Shown here one piece after another: positions 28,544 to 37,382 of a DNA stretch of 43,228 nt. The notes under the pieces were generated by a model. The model was not told the origin of the DNA and did not search any database. It saw only the letters and a list, made by a program, of their open reading frames with translations. Positions within the stretch are counted from its first letter, which is position 1. Every line of letters begins with the position of its first letter. The position numbers were made by a program, and so were the translations under genes. The stretch is from Nitrosopumilales archaeon CG_4_9_14_0_2_um_filter_34_16 (lineage in GTDB: Archaea; Thermoproteota; Nitrososphaeria; Nitrososphaerales; Nitrosopumilaceae), in the NCBI GenBank assembly GCA_002788515.1, contig PFRJ01000049.1, positions 1-43,228 of the forward strand, given 5' to 3'.

Positions 28544-29566
28544 ATGTCAGAGATAAAACAAATCAGACGATTGCAGTTGACTGGCGGATCTACGTATATT
28601 GTATCACTGCCAAAAACATGGATTGATGAATTACATCTAAAGAAAAATTCCAACATAACACTGATAAAAAACCGTAATGATTCAATTACGCTATTTCAAG
28701 AAGAACAAAGCAGAAAGAACAACGCCATAGCAATAATTGGAAAAAATGATTCAAAGGAATCAATTAGAAGAAAGATAATTGCGACATATCTTTCAGGATA
28801 TAAGACCATAGAGATTAGAACAAAAGGAATTGAAATTCCAAGTACGCATAAAACTGCAATTAGAGACCTGGTAAGATCCACATTGATGGGAACTGAGATT
28901 GTTGAGTCAAGTGCAGAAAAAATAACATTACAAATTCTAACTCAACTTGCACAGCTGTCATTTACTGTTGCATTAAAAAGAATGTATACAACTGCTAAAA
29001 ACATGCATCAAGAATCTATCGAGGCATTAAAAGAATTAAATTTAGAACACGCCGAAGAAATTATCAAAATGGATGACGAGGTAGATAGATTCAGTCTCTA
29101 TTTACTAAGAAATTTAAATTTAGCATTAGAAAATGTTCAAGTTTTACTAGATTCCGGACTCGAAAAACCGTCCGATTGTCTTGGTTATAGAACAGTGGTG
29201 AAATGCGTAGAAAGAATTGCAGATCATGCAGGACTTATTGCTAAAAAAATAAAATATCTAAAATCACCAATAGATAAAAAAATTCTGAAAGAAATAGAAC
29301 ATATCAGTATGGAATCACTTGTTGTTTTTGAGAATTCAGTTATGGCACTTTCCAAAAGGGATTACTTGATGGCAGAAAATGTTGCAGCAAGTGTAGGTAA
29401 AGTCATAGAAATAGAAAAAAAACTAATGGATTCGCTCAAGCCCGGTGTAGATACAGGCATAATAAAATTAATTTTAGAAGACATTAGAAGAACTGCAGAG
29501 TATTCAAGAGACATATCTGAGATTGCAATAGATGAAACTGTGCAAAATGTTATCGAAGAATCTTAA
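28544..29566 (+). CDS. phosphate-locus regulator: AbrB/SpoVT-type DNA-binding domain + PhoU domains
   Basis: N-term RRLQLTGGSTYIVSLPKTWIDELHLKKNSNITL; C-term PhoU repeats (GYRTVVKCVERIADHAGLIAKKI). Confidence 0.88.
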   Translation: MSEIKQIRRLQLTGGSTYIVSLPKTWIDELHLKKNSNITLIKNRNDSITLFQEEQSRKNNAIAIIGKNDSKESIRRKIIATYLSGYKTIEIRTKGIEIPSTHKTAIRDLVRSTLMGTEIVESSAEKITLQILTQLAQLSFTVALKRMYTTAKNMHQESIEALKELNLEHAEEIIKMDDEVDRFSLYLLRNLNLALENVQVLLDSGLEKPSDCLGYRTVVKCVERIADHAGLIAKKIKYLKSPIDKKILKEIEHISMESLVVFENSVMALSKRDYLMAENVAASVGKVIEIEKKLMDSLKPGVDTGIIKLILEDIRRTAEYSRDISEIAIDETVQNVIEES

Positions 29567-29596
29567 AAAAAAATAAAAAAATAGATTTTGGATGAT

Positions 29597-31135
29597 TTAT
29601 CCACGGTATTTTTTGTTCAATCCAAAGATCAACATAGCTGGTGCTGCCAGATACATTCCAAGATTCATCATAATTACACCTATGCCATAGCCTAAAACTT
29701 CAGAGTCAGACTCAGCATATTGCATTATAGACAAAGATGATATTAATGGAGTAATTCCAATTTTTACCATTTCTTTGAATGCTGGATTTTCTCTTTCCAT
29801 ATCAGCGATGAATGGGGAGAATGAATAATACAATTGATTAAATCCTGTCATGAAAGACATGCCAGATGCAGTATTCATTAGTTGGTTATCTCGGATTTCT
29901 CTCAACAACTGAACTTGTGGTGCCATCTCTGTACCATATGTTGCAGTTGCAATTAGACAACCGCCAGTCTCCGTTTCAGTTTGTTGTTTAATCTCTTGTG
30001 TAACTTCTGATGGTGGAGATGCATTTGCATCCCAGAGAATTTCTCCATCATATGTTATTTGTTTCAGTCCTTGCTGTCCAAGTTTTGTCACTTTATCAGC
30101 GAGTGGAACATACAATAAACTTGATGAGAATTCTTGGCCATCAGTAATCATCCAATTAATTAAATGGATTACGGCTTTTGCTTGTTCTTTGTTTTTAGTT
30201 ACTGGTTTTAGATCATCATACACTAACAAGTACGTAAAACTTGCAATTGGGTATGAGTTAGAACCTGGTGCATTAACTATTGATACATCTGCCCAGCTAT
30301 CTTTAGCTGCAGGTAAACTATCAGCAGCACCACTAGATGCAGCAGAGATGCTGTCTAAAGATGGTTCGATGAATGCAGATTTGTCAGCATTTTGAATTGA
30401 TGCATAACTCATCCCTGTTTGAAATGCATAAGCAAGTTCAACATATCCAATAGCATATTCTGTAGATTTTACAATTCTTGCAACGCCTTCATTGCCTGCA
30501 GCAGCTAGTCCTGTTGGCCATGGAACAGATTTACCTTTGCCCACTTTGTCATGCCATTCTGGACTAACAACACTCAGATAATCTGTAAAGACGAATGTAG
30601 TTCCAGAACCATCTGATCTTTGAGCTGTGACAATGTTTTTGTCAGGAAGATTCAACTCAGGATTTGTTGCAACAATTTTAGGATCATTCCATTTTGTAAT
30701 TTTTCCCAAAAATATTCCTGATATATCTTCAGCAGTTAGTTTTAGTCCCTTGTTTGGAACTTCAGGAAGATTATAGACTAGTACCACTCCCCCAATTGAT
30801 TCAGGGATGTGTAATGTTCCAGGAGCCAGTTCTCTTTCTGATTCTTTCATAGGTGCATCAGATGCTGCAAAATTTACAGTTTTTTCGATGTGTTGTTTAA
30901 TTCCACCACCACTTCCAATTGATTGATAATTGAGGTTTACATTATCGTAGATATTGTTGTACTCAACTCTCCATAAATCAATGAGAGGAAAAGGGAATGT
31001 TGCGCCTGCTCCTGTCAAATCATATTGAACGTTTGGGTTAGGGGCTTCAGGTGCTGTTGCTGCGTCTGCATAAAGAGGAGTGATGATCGCTCCAAGTGCA
31101 GTCAATAAAATCAGTAACGATGTTTTTGTCTTCAT
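29597..31135 (-). CDS. pstS: phosphate-binding protein PstS with C-terminal CFI-box-like domain and TM segment
   Basis: GAGATFPFPLIDLWRVEYNN, SIGSGGGIKQHIEKTVNFAASDAPM, RSDGSGTTFVFTDYLS; C-term GGCLIATATYGTEMAPQVQLLREIRDNQL. Confidence 0.92.
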   Translation of the reverse strand: MKTKTSLLILLTALGAIITPLYADAATAPEAPNPNVQYDLTGAGATFPFPLIDLWRVEYNNIYDNVNLNYQSIGSGGGIKQHIEKTVNFAASDAPMKESERELAPGTLHIPESIGGVVLVYNLPEVPNKGLKLTAEDISGIFLGKITKWNDPKIVATNPELNLPDKNIVTAQRSDGSGTTFVFTDYLSVVSPEWHDKVGKGKSVPWPTGLAAAGNEGVARIVKSTEYAIGYVELAYAFQTGMSYASIQNADKSAFIEPSLDSISAASSGAADSLPAAKDSWADVSIVNAPGSNSYPIASFTYLLVYDDLKPVTKNKEQAKAVIHLINWMITDGQEFSSSLLYVPLADKVTKLGQQGLKQITYDGEILWDANASPPSEVTQEIKQQTETETGGCLIATATYGTEMAPQVQLLREIRDNQLMNTASGMSFMTGFNQLYYSFSPFIADMERENPAFKEMVKIGITPLISSLSIMQYAESDSEVLGYGIGVIMMNLGMYLAAPAMLIFGLNKKYRG

Positions 31136-31198
31136 TGATTAATAATTTTAAAAATTCTATTTACAAATACTAGGCATAGATTATAGTAGTTCCATATA

Positions 31199-31206
31199 CT
31201 ATATAG
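31199..31206. promoter_or_regulatory. CTATATAG palindrome upstream of pstS
   Basis: Centre about 67 nt upstream of the pstS ATG (31135). Confidence 0.35.
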
Positions 31207-31308
31207 AAGATTCAGTCTGAATAGTCATGACATAGAGGATAAAAATCCAATATGTTACAGATTCTATATTGGTTAATCTTTTGATATGTTTTACAATACT
31301 ACATATAA

Positions 31309-31451
31309 TGACGTCACAATCTTCCTTGAGCAATAACAATACACAAAAAGAATTGCAGGTAGTAAATTATATTTTTAGACTGCTTGTTCATCTGACTGCA
31401 ATCAATTCAAACCTAAGCAATGATAGGAAGAAAAAACAGGAGACGGTTTAG
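31309..31451 (+). CDS. ~47-aa small protein, first gene of a bicistron
   Basis: MTSQSSLSNNNTQKELQVVNYIFRLLVHLTAINSNLSNDRKKKQETV*; ATG at 31309 has GG at -38 and an AT-rich TATA-like element; internal to ORF 31269..31451. Start coordinate may be off by 1-2 nt. Confidence 0.45.
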
Positions 31452-31616
31452 TTGCCAGATGAATCATGTAGAAATTGTGGAAATCTACTACAAATTTTTT
31501 CAAAATGTAAAGAATGTAGAATCATTGAACAGGAAATATGCTTCAAATGCAACAATAAAACAATGATCAGGCACCACAGATGTTTAAAATTATTTAAAAT
31601 GTCAATTACATGCTAA
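31452..31616 (+). CDS. 54-aa multi-CxxC zinc-ribbon mini-protein (TTG start; not in ORF track)
   Basis: (M)PDESCRNCGNLLQIFSKCKECRIIEQEICFKCNNKTMIRHHRCLKLFKMSITC*; starts immediately after preceding TAG. Confidence 0.6.
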   Translation: MPDESCRNCGNLLQIFSKCKECRIIEQEICFKCNNKTMIRHHRCLKLFKMSITC

Positions 31617-31706
31617 TTCCAGATTCAATTCCCGTAAGGTTTGAATCATTTTTGGGAAATTTAGAATATTATTTTGAATTAAATATCCCTTTTTTTAATT
31701 GAATTT

Positions 31707-31964
31707 ATGGAAATTCACGTATACGACACCTATGTCAAAGCAGCAGATGGTCATACCATGCACTTTGACGTAATTACTGGTGAAAAAGACCATGACAAAG
31801 CCATCACATATGGCAAAGAATGGCTACAATCCGTCGGTGAAGGCGATGCAGAAATGACTACAAATGAATGTCAATTCTGCCACTCACAAGGAGCACCAGC
31901 ACCTGTAGAACAGGCAATTAAGGAAAAAGGCTATTTCATCCAGAAAATGGAAGGCTGTCCTTAA
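31707..31964 (+). CDS. DUF2024 family protein
   Basis: 85 aa; MEIHVYDTYVKAADGHTMHFDVITGEKDHDKAITYGKEWLQSVGEGDAEMTTNECQFCHSQ. Confidence 0.8.
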   Translation: MEIHVYDTYVKAADGHTMHFDVITGEKDHDKAITYGKEWLQSVGEGDAEMTTNECQFCHSQGAPAPVEQAIKEKGYFIQKMEGCP

Positions 31965-32022
31965 ACATTTTTTCCTTTTTATCAAAGAACATATTTTTTA
32001 GTCTGATCAAGACAAGATAGAC

Positions 32023-32205
32023 ATGTCTGAGCACAAGTACTCAAAGTGGACAGTGGAAGGAGACAAGAAGACAAAATGGATTTGCGGTTGTTTTCAAACA
32101 GCTGATAACTATTTCAAGTTCTGCAACAAACATGACGCTACTTTAAGAAAAGCAATTCAAGCTCAAATTGATGAATTGGATATGACACTAATTATAGAGG
32201 ATTAA
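32023..32205 (+). CDS. small conserved hypothetical protein
   Basis: 60 aa; MSEHKYSKWTVEGDKKTKWICGCFQTADNYFKFCNKHDATLRKAIQAQIDELD; coding-like. Confidence 0.6.
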   Translation: MSEHKYSKWTVEGDKKTKWICGCFQTADNYFKFCNKHDATLRKAIQAQIDELDMTLIIED

Positions 32206-32385
32206 TCCCAAGAGTCTTTTACACTTGCAGTCTAAAATAAATTAAATCTAAATAGATTTTTGTAGTGCATTATCAACGTCTTTGAAAAACTAACAGATTG
32301 TGCGAATTTTTTTATTGTTTCTACCTTTTTACATATAATTTTTTAAAATTATTCGCATATAACACAACAGTAACTCTTTTGGCCA

Positions 32386-32565
32386 TTATTTTCTACCCCT
32401 TGATTTTGTTCTTAATAGAACACTACAACAAGGACATCTAAATCCAGAAACGGTCATAAAAATACCACATAAAGTACATCTTTTTTGCCCATATCCATAT
32501 TTTGAACCATTTGGAATTTTCTCGCCTTTCAAACTATCACATACCCCTTTGCAGATATACACCAT
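32386..32565 (-). CDS. zinc-ribbon mini-protein C (59 aa)
   Basis: MVYICKGVCDSLKGEKIPNGSKYGYGQKRCTLCGIFMTVSGFRCPCCSVLLRTKSRGRK; ATG overlaps stop of upstream gene (TAATG). Confidence 0.7.
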   Translation of the reverse strand: MVYICKGVCDSLKGEKIPNGSKYGYGQKRCTLCGIFMTVSGFRCPCCSVLLRTKSRGRK

Positions 32566-32738
32566 TATGATCTGACCTCCCCAAAGGGTTTGTGACAACA
32601 AGGACAGTTAGAATATCTTGAAACTAGATCTAAATCACAAACTGCACAATATTTCCTAAATGTGGTATTTCCTGAATTTCTAAATTTGGCATTTGCATCA
32701 TAATACCCACAAACACTTCTACAAGAATACTCACTCAT
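32565..32738 (-). CDS. zinc-ribbon mini-protein B (57 aa), paralog of C
   Basis: MSEYSCRSVCGYYDANAKFRNSGNTTFRKYCAVCDLDLVSRYSNCPCCHKPFGEVRS*; ATGA overlap with upstream gene. Confidence 0.65.
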   Translation of the reverse strand: MSEYSCRSVCGYYDANAKFRNSGNTTFRKYCAVCDLDLVSRYSNCPCCHKPFGEVRS

Positions 32739-32896
32739 AATGATTTGTTCTCCATATCAAAAAATGAACCACAATCTTTGCAAAAAATACCGTGATTTTG
32801 GATCTTTGCAGCAATATCTCCACAATTCACACAGATTCTAATTGCATCGTTTACAGTTTTTTTATTTGATTCAAATCGGTTTTGTTGTATTTGCAC
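32735..32896 (-). CDS. zinc-ribbon mini-protein A (53 aa; GTG start)
   Basis: (M)QIQQNRFESNKKTVNDAIRICVNCGDIAAKIQNHGIFCKDCGSFFDMENKSL*. Confidence 0.6.
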   Translation of the reverse strand: MQIQQNRFESNKKTVNDAIRICVNCGDIAAKIQNHGIFCKDCGSFFDMENKSL

Positions 32897-32903
32897 AATA
32901 TTA

Positions 32904-32954
32904 TTAGGAATAATTCCTAATTAAGTGTTATTATTTATTAGGAATTATTCTTAA
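32904..32954. promoter_or_regulatory. two operator-like inverted repeats between the zinc-ribbon operon and the Fur-family gene
   Basis: ttaggaa-taa-ttcctaa (32904-32920) and ttaggaa-tta-ttcttaa (32938-32954), 34 nt apart. Confidence 0.65.
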
Positions 32955-32995
32955 TAAGGAATAAATATTAAATAGGATCACTATGGAAAAGTAAC

Positions 32996-33427
32996 ATGCA
33001 ACAGCTAGAGCAGATCATATCCTCACTAAGAGATGAAGGATTGAGAATTACGCCTCAAAGGATTGCAATTGTAGATTATCTGCTAAAAACAGAAGACCAC
33101 CCTAGTGCAGAGTTAATCCACAAGGTTGTTAGAAAAAGATACCCCATGGTAAGCCTGTCAACAGTATACAAGACACTGGATCTGCTCAAAGAAAAGAAAC
33201 TAGTTAACGAAATAGAAGTTGAAGGAGAGGCAAGATTTGATGCACATACTGATGAGCATATCAACCTAATTTGCATGAAATGCGGTAAAATTGATGATAT
33301 TGATGAAGAATATCTAAAAGAGATTCAAGTCAAGGCTGCAAAAAAATCAAAATATCTAATTTTGAAAAGTAATTTTGAATTGCATGGTTATTGTAATAGT
33401 TGTAAATCAAAGACGAAATCAATTTAG
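32996..33427 (+). CDS. Fur/PerR-family metal-dependent regulator
   Basis: LRDEGLRITPQRIAIVDYLLKTEDHPSAELIHKVVRKRYPMVSLSTVYKTLDLLKEKKLV; CMKCG and CNSCK Cys pairs. Confidence 0.92.
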   Translation: MQQLEQIISSLRDEGLRITPQRIAIVDYLLKTEDHPSAELIHKVVRKRYPMVSLSTVYKTLDLLKEKKLVNEIEVEGEARFDAHTDEHINLICMKCGKIDDIDEEYLKEIQVKAAKKSKYLILKSNFELHGYCNSCKSKTKSI

Positions 33428-33505
33428 AAGTAATTGTGTGATTTCAAATATAAGAAAAATATCCGCTCCTTTTATCTGGTAAACGTGTAAGTATAGTGAT
33501 AACAA

Positions 33506-33862
33506 ATGTCAACAAAACAAACAGAAAAAAGATTGTCCCGACGTGCGATAATGGCTTTAATGATAACTGGTCTAGCAGTTGCCATAGTGTTTACAGTTAC
33601 ACCTTGGAATATCATTCCAACTCAAGTAACTGAAGACGTGACCGTACTAGCAGTTACAGAGTATGGTTGTGTTGGTGAATCACAATATGGAAGAAGTGTA
33701 GTTGTACCTGAATGCGATGCACGAGTTGGAGATATAGTATCTGCCACATTTAATATTCCTGCTATGGAATTAAACGGATACTTGGAAGAACTTGAAAGAA
33801 GACAAAATCCAATGGTAGATGCATGGGATAGAAACGTTAGTGGTACAGGTTTCTCACCATAA
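33506..33862 (+). CDS. small single-TM exported/membrane protein
   Basis: 118 aa; RRAIMALMITGLAVAIVFTVTPW TM segment. Confidence 0.65.
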   Translation: MSTKQTEKRLSRRAIMALMITGLAVAIVFTVTPWNIIPTQVTEDVTVLAVTEYGCVGESQYGRSVVVPECDARVGDIVSATFNIPAMELNGYLEELERRQNPMVDAWDRNVSGTGFSP

Positions 33863-33925
33863 TTTTTTTAATTTTTATTTTTTCCGCACCTATTACTCTT
33901 GAGAGATAAAAAAAAGTGCGTGCGA

Positions 33926-34123
33926 CTAATCTAATTTTGCTTTGGCTTTTTTGATGTCTCTCATTTCTTCAGCCAGATGTTTTTTGATTAGTCTTTCATG
34001 GTCTTTTTTATGAACACTATAGGCTTTGTTTAGTGCCTGCTTTGTTTTTGCTGTTTTTAATGCCTTGGTGAATTTTTTGTGAATTGTATTCACTTGGACA
34101 GTGTAACTTACCATATCGGACAT
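33926..34123 (-). CDS. small Lys-rich helical protein
   Basis: 65 aa; VNTIHKKFTKALKTAKTKQALNKAYSVHKKDHERLIKKHLAEEMRDIKKAKAKLD. Confidence 0.55.
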   Translation of the reverse strand: MSDMVSYTVQVNTIHKKFTKALKTAKTKQALNKAYSVHKKDHERLIKKHLAEEMRDIKKAKAKLD

Positions 34124-34274
34124 ACAACATCGTGTAAAATAAGGTTATCACGTATATCGTTTAACTGAATAACGTTCATTGCATGGTGTCACACTGTAAT
34201 AGAAGAAAAGCACATCTCATGACAAAGACTTGATGAGTTATAGAACTAATTTTGGTGTCAATCAGAGATTCGAA

Positions 34275-36314
34275 TTAGATTGCAATGATTGCGACAAATG
34301 CAGATACAAAGACAATTGCAATCGTGTTAAGCAGTTTAATTACAGTGTTAAGTGCTGGACCTGCAGTGTCTTTGTAAGGATCACCGATAATATCTCCGAC
34401 TACTGCGACTTTGTGTATCTCTGAGCCTTTCTCTCCGTTCATTTCAACTAGCTTCTTTGCATTATCCCATGCACCACCAGTGTTTGCCAAGTGATATGCC
34501 AAAAGGATTCCAGTTACAACTGAACCCATTAGCAATCCTGCTACTGCAGTTGGGCCTAACAATACACCTAAAATTATTGGAGAAGCGATTGCGACAATTG
34601 CTGGTTTGTATAATTCTCTAAGTGATGCGGCAGTTGCAATATCCACACATTTTGCATAGTCTGGTTTTGATTTTCCTGTAAGAATTCCAGCATCTGCTTT
34701 GAACTGTCTTCTAACCTCATCGACCATTTTACCTGCAGCACGGGACACACCATTGATGAGTTGTCCTGTAATGATAAATGGAATCAATCCACCGATTAGC
34801 AAGCCAACAATGATTGCGGGATTTGTCAAACTGTAATCTAATTCTAACACGCCAGCGAAAACATGTGCTGCTTCAAATTGAAATGCTTGAATCATTGCCA
34901 ATGCAGCCAACGCAGCACTAGCAATGGCGAAACCTTTGGTAACGGCTTTGGTGGTATTTCCTACAGCGTCAATTTCATCAGTGACTTTACGGTTTTCTTC
35001 GCCCATTCCAGTCATCTCTACGATACCACCTGCATTATCTGCAATTGGACCAAAGGCATCAATACTTAGAACTATTCCTGCAAGACTCAACATTGCCATG
35101 GCAGTCATTGCAGTACCAAATATTCCATAAAGAACAGGATCTGCACCTTCAGGAGCTGCAGCAGACGCAATGCTATAAGAGATAATGATTGCGACAACTA
35201 GTGCAATCATAAATGGTCCGGTAGACTGCATTCCTTTGATGATACCCATCAGCGTTAATGACGCATAACCCCATTTTGCAGAGTCTGCAATATCTTTAAC
35301 TGGTTTTTGCTTGTAGCTTGTATAGTAGTCAGTAATTTTCTGAATTACTGGTACAAGTATGACACCAATTACAGTAGAACCAAATAGAGCATATGATGCT
35401 GGAGAATCTCCGATGAATTGTGTGATAAAGACATAGTTTAATCCAATTGCGATAGCAGCTGAAACATAAAACGAACGACTAAGAGGTTTCATGACATCAG
35501 TGATATTTTTAGAGCCAACAATTACTACGCCGATGATTGATGCAATCATTCCAGAAGAACCGATGAGTATTGGGTAAAGGAAAAAGTTTGGTGCACCGAT
35601 TAATGCTGCAATTAGTAATGCTGCAAGAATTGTAACAATATAAGATTCATAAACATCAGAGCCCATTCCTGCTGCATCGCCAACATTGTCTCCTACATTA
35701 TCTGCAATTGTTGCAGGATTTCTAGGATCATCTTCAGGAATGTTTGCCTCGACTTTGCCTACCAAATCAGCGCCCATGTCTGCTGCTTTTGTGAAAATAC
35801 CACCACCGATTCTAATGAACAGTGCAATTAGACTTGCCCCAATGCCAACTCCTGCAATTGTGATTGGGTCAGGATAAATCAGATAAAGACCAGTGATTGC
35901 CAACAAAGCCATTGCTGGAACTGCCAAGCCTACTGTGGCTCCACCTCTAAACGCCATAGCAAAAGTCTTTCCAAGACCGCTGCCACTAAGATTTGCAGCT
36001 CTGACTGCGGCTTTTACTGTAATTTTTAATGAGATAACTCCTGCTACTGCAGATAATGTTGCACCAACTGCAAACGCTATTCCGTTTGATGGTTGGAGAA
36101 ATGCACCGATAATAACTGATAATGCTATTGCTATAGGGATGATAATCTTCATTTCTCTTTTTAGAAATGCAGAAGCCCCTTCTTTGACGGCATTTGAGAT
36201 GTCCATCATTTCTTTGGTTCCAGCAGGTTGTTTAGTAATCCAAAACACCAGTCCCCCAGCCACCAAAAACGATGCAATTCCTGCAATAAATGGAATAATT
36301 TGGGAAATTTCCAT
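34275..36314 (-). CDS. hppA: membrane-bound ion-translocating pyrophosphatase, K+-independent type predicted
   Basis: 679 aa; GGGIFTKAADMGADLVGKVEANIPEDDPRNPATIADNVGDNVGDAAGMGSDVYES; GNTTKAVTKG (Lys at the K+-independence position). Confidence 0.95.
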   Translation of the reverse strand: MEISQIIPFIAGIASFLVAGGLVFWITKQPAGTKEMMDISNAVKEGASAFLKREMKIIIPIAIALSVIIGAFLQPSNGIAFAVGATLSAVAGVISLKITVKAAVRAANLSGSGLGKTFAMAFRGGATVGLAVPAMALLAITGLYLIYPDPITIAGVGIGASLIALFIRIGGGIFTKAADMGADLVGKVEANIPEDDPRNPATIADNVGDNVGDAAGMGSDVYESYIVTILAALLIAALIGAPNFFLYPILIGSSGMIASIIGVVIVGSKNITDVMKPLSRSFYVSAAIAIGLNYVFITQFIGDSPASYALFGSTVIGVILVPVIQKITDYYTSYKQKPVKDIADSAKWGYASLTLMGIIKGMQSTGPFMIALVVAIIISYSIASAAAPEGADPVLYGIFGTAMTAMAMLSLAGIVLSIDAFGPIADNAGGIVEMTGMGEENRKVTDEIDAVGNTTKAVTKGFAIASAALAALAMIQAFQFEAAHVFAGVLELDYSLTNPAIIVGLLIGGLIPFIITGQLINGVSRAAGKMVDEVRRQFKADAGILTGKSKPDYAKCVDIATAASLRELYKPAIVAIASPIILGVLLGPTAVAGLLMGSVVTGILLAYHLANTGGAWDNAKKLVEMNGEKGSEIHKVAVVGDIIGDPYKDTAGPALNTVIKLLNTIAIVFVSAFVAIIAI

Positions 36315-36350
36315 AGTATACTTTGCTTGCCTAGTTCTGGGAAATATAAA

Positions 36351-36728
36351 TCAAATAGCGGAGATCTTGCTTCTTTTTCTATATGGCGGAAATGATTTTC
36401 CCTTTAGTCCTTGCCTGACTAGCTTGTTGAATCTTTTACCATGTGCAAGATATGGAAATCGCATATGAATTAATTCGTGAACTATTGTGTTCTCAAGTGT
36501 TTTCTCATCAGGAATTTTTCTTACGTTGATGAAAACCAGATTATGTTGAAGGTATGACACTCCATAATACTTGTATGCAGATGTTCTCCTGCCTTCAGTC
36601 ATCTCTTTTGGAGCATCCAAGACTTCTTTAGTAGTCAAGAGAATTTTGGGTTCAATAATTGAGAAACGATTAGAGTAGACACCTACTTTTTCTAAAATTT
36701 GTAACGAAAGTTCAGGATCTAGTTTCAC
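36351..36728 (-). CDS. SprT-like zinc metallopeptidase-fold protein
   Basis: 125 aa; NTIVHELIHMRFPYLAHGKRFNKLV (HExxH-type motif plus downstream His). Confidence 0.75.
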   Translation of the reverse strand: MKLDPELSLQILEKVGVYSNRFSIIEPKILLTTKEVLDAPKEMTEGRRTSAYKYYGVSYLQHNLVFINVRKIPDEKTLENTIVHELIHMRFPYLAHGKRFNKLVRQGLKGKSFPPYRKRSKISAI

Positions 36729-36881
36729 AGATTTATCTCAAAGAATCTGTGTTTATCTTCAAATGTCAATTCTTGTAAGAAGTTTAGTGTATTTTGGTTC
36801 TTCAAAATTATGAATTAATAGGGTCAGAAGGTTTAGTAGAGTAATCACAAATCATACAGCCACCGTCTCATCATACCCCAA

Positions 36882-37376
36882 TTATTCCATTAAATCAAGA
36901 AGCGATTGTGCTTTATTTCTAATTTCTGGAGTAATTGTTACTATGACTAATCCCTCGTTTGGCTGACCATACATTACTACTGCATTTTCAGGTGCATGAA
37001 CACACACTGGAAGTACCAGAAGATCTTCCTCACCATTAACAAAAAGTCTAACTGGGGGCTTTAGGGTAAGCGCTGTTTTTATGGCAGAGACACTTTGAGG
37101 CGTAATTTCGGCTGCAGGATTATCAACAGTTAGTTCGGTGGCATTTGCAAGTTTTGGCGGTTCTCTTTTTTCTCTTTTTTCTTGTCCATCAATGATTTGC
37201 AATGATGGAATCAAACCAAAATCAATCATCTTCTCAGTGGTTCTATCACCAACCGTAATGAGTAGAGAATTTTCCGAAAGATGTTTTTTGATATTTTCTT
37301 TGCTTGTCTGGTTTTCAGGTAACAATACTCCTAGTGGAGCTTTGAATTTGTCCCTAAGAGAGTCAGAGAGTTTCAC
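36882..37376 (-). CDS. GTP-dependent dephospho-CoA kinase (DUF359)
   Basis: 164 aa; LLITVGDRTTEKMIDFGLIPSLQIIDGQEKR... and NGEEDLLVLPVCVHAPENAVVMYGQPNEGLVIV are DUF359 signatures. Confidence 0.88.
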   Translation of the reverse strand: MKLSDSLRDKFKAPLGVLLPENQTSKENIKKHLSENSLLITVGDRTTEKMIDFGLIPSLQIIDGQEKREKREPPKLANATELTVDNPAAEITPQSVSAIKTALTLKPPVRLFVNGEEDLLVLPVCVHAPENAVVMYGQPNEGLVIVTITPEIRNKAQSLLDLME

Positions 37377-37382
37377 AGAAAA

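Noticed and set aside
28441-28626. 61-aa plus ORF overlapping the AbrB-PhoU gene start
   Set aside because: Overlaps a well-supported gene in another frame; spans its promoter.
34230-34424. Cys-containing 64-aa plus ORF (CNDCDKCRYKDNCN)
   Set aside because: Tempting zinc-like spacing, but mostly antisense to the hppA 3' end with no promoter or independent support.
35893-36468. 191-aa plus ORF
   Set aside because: Antisense of hppA; A/P/I-rich shadow translation.
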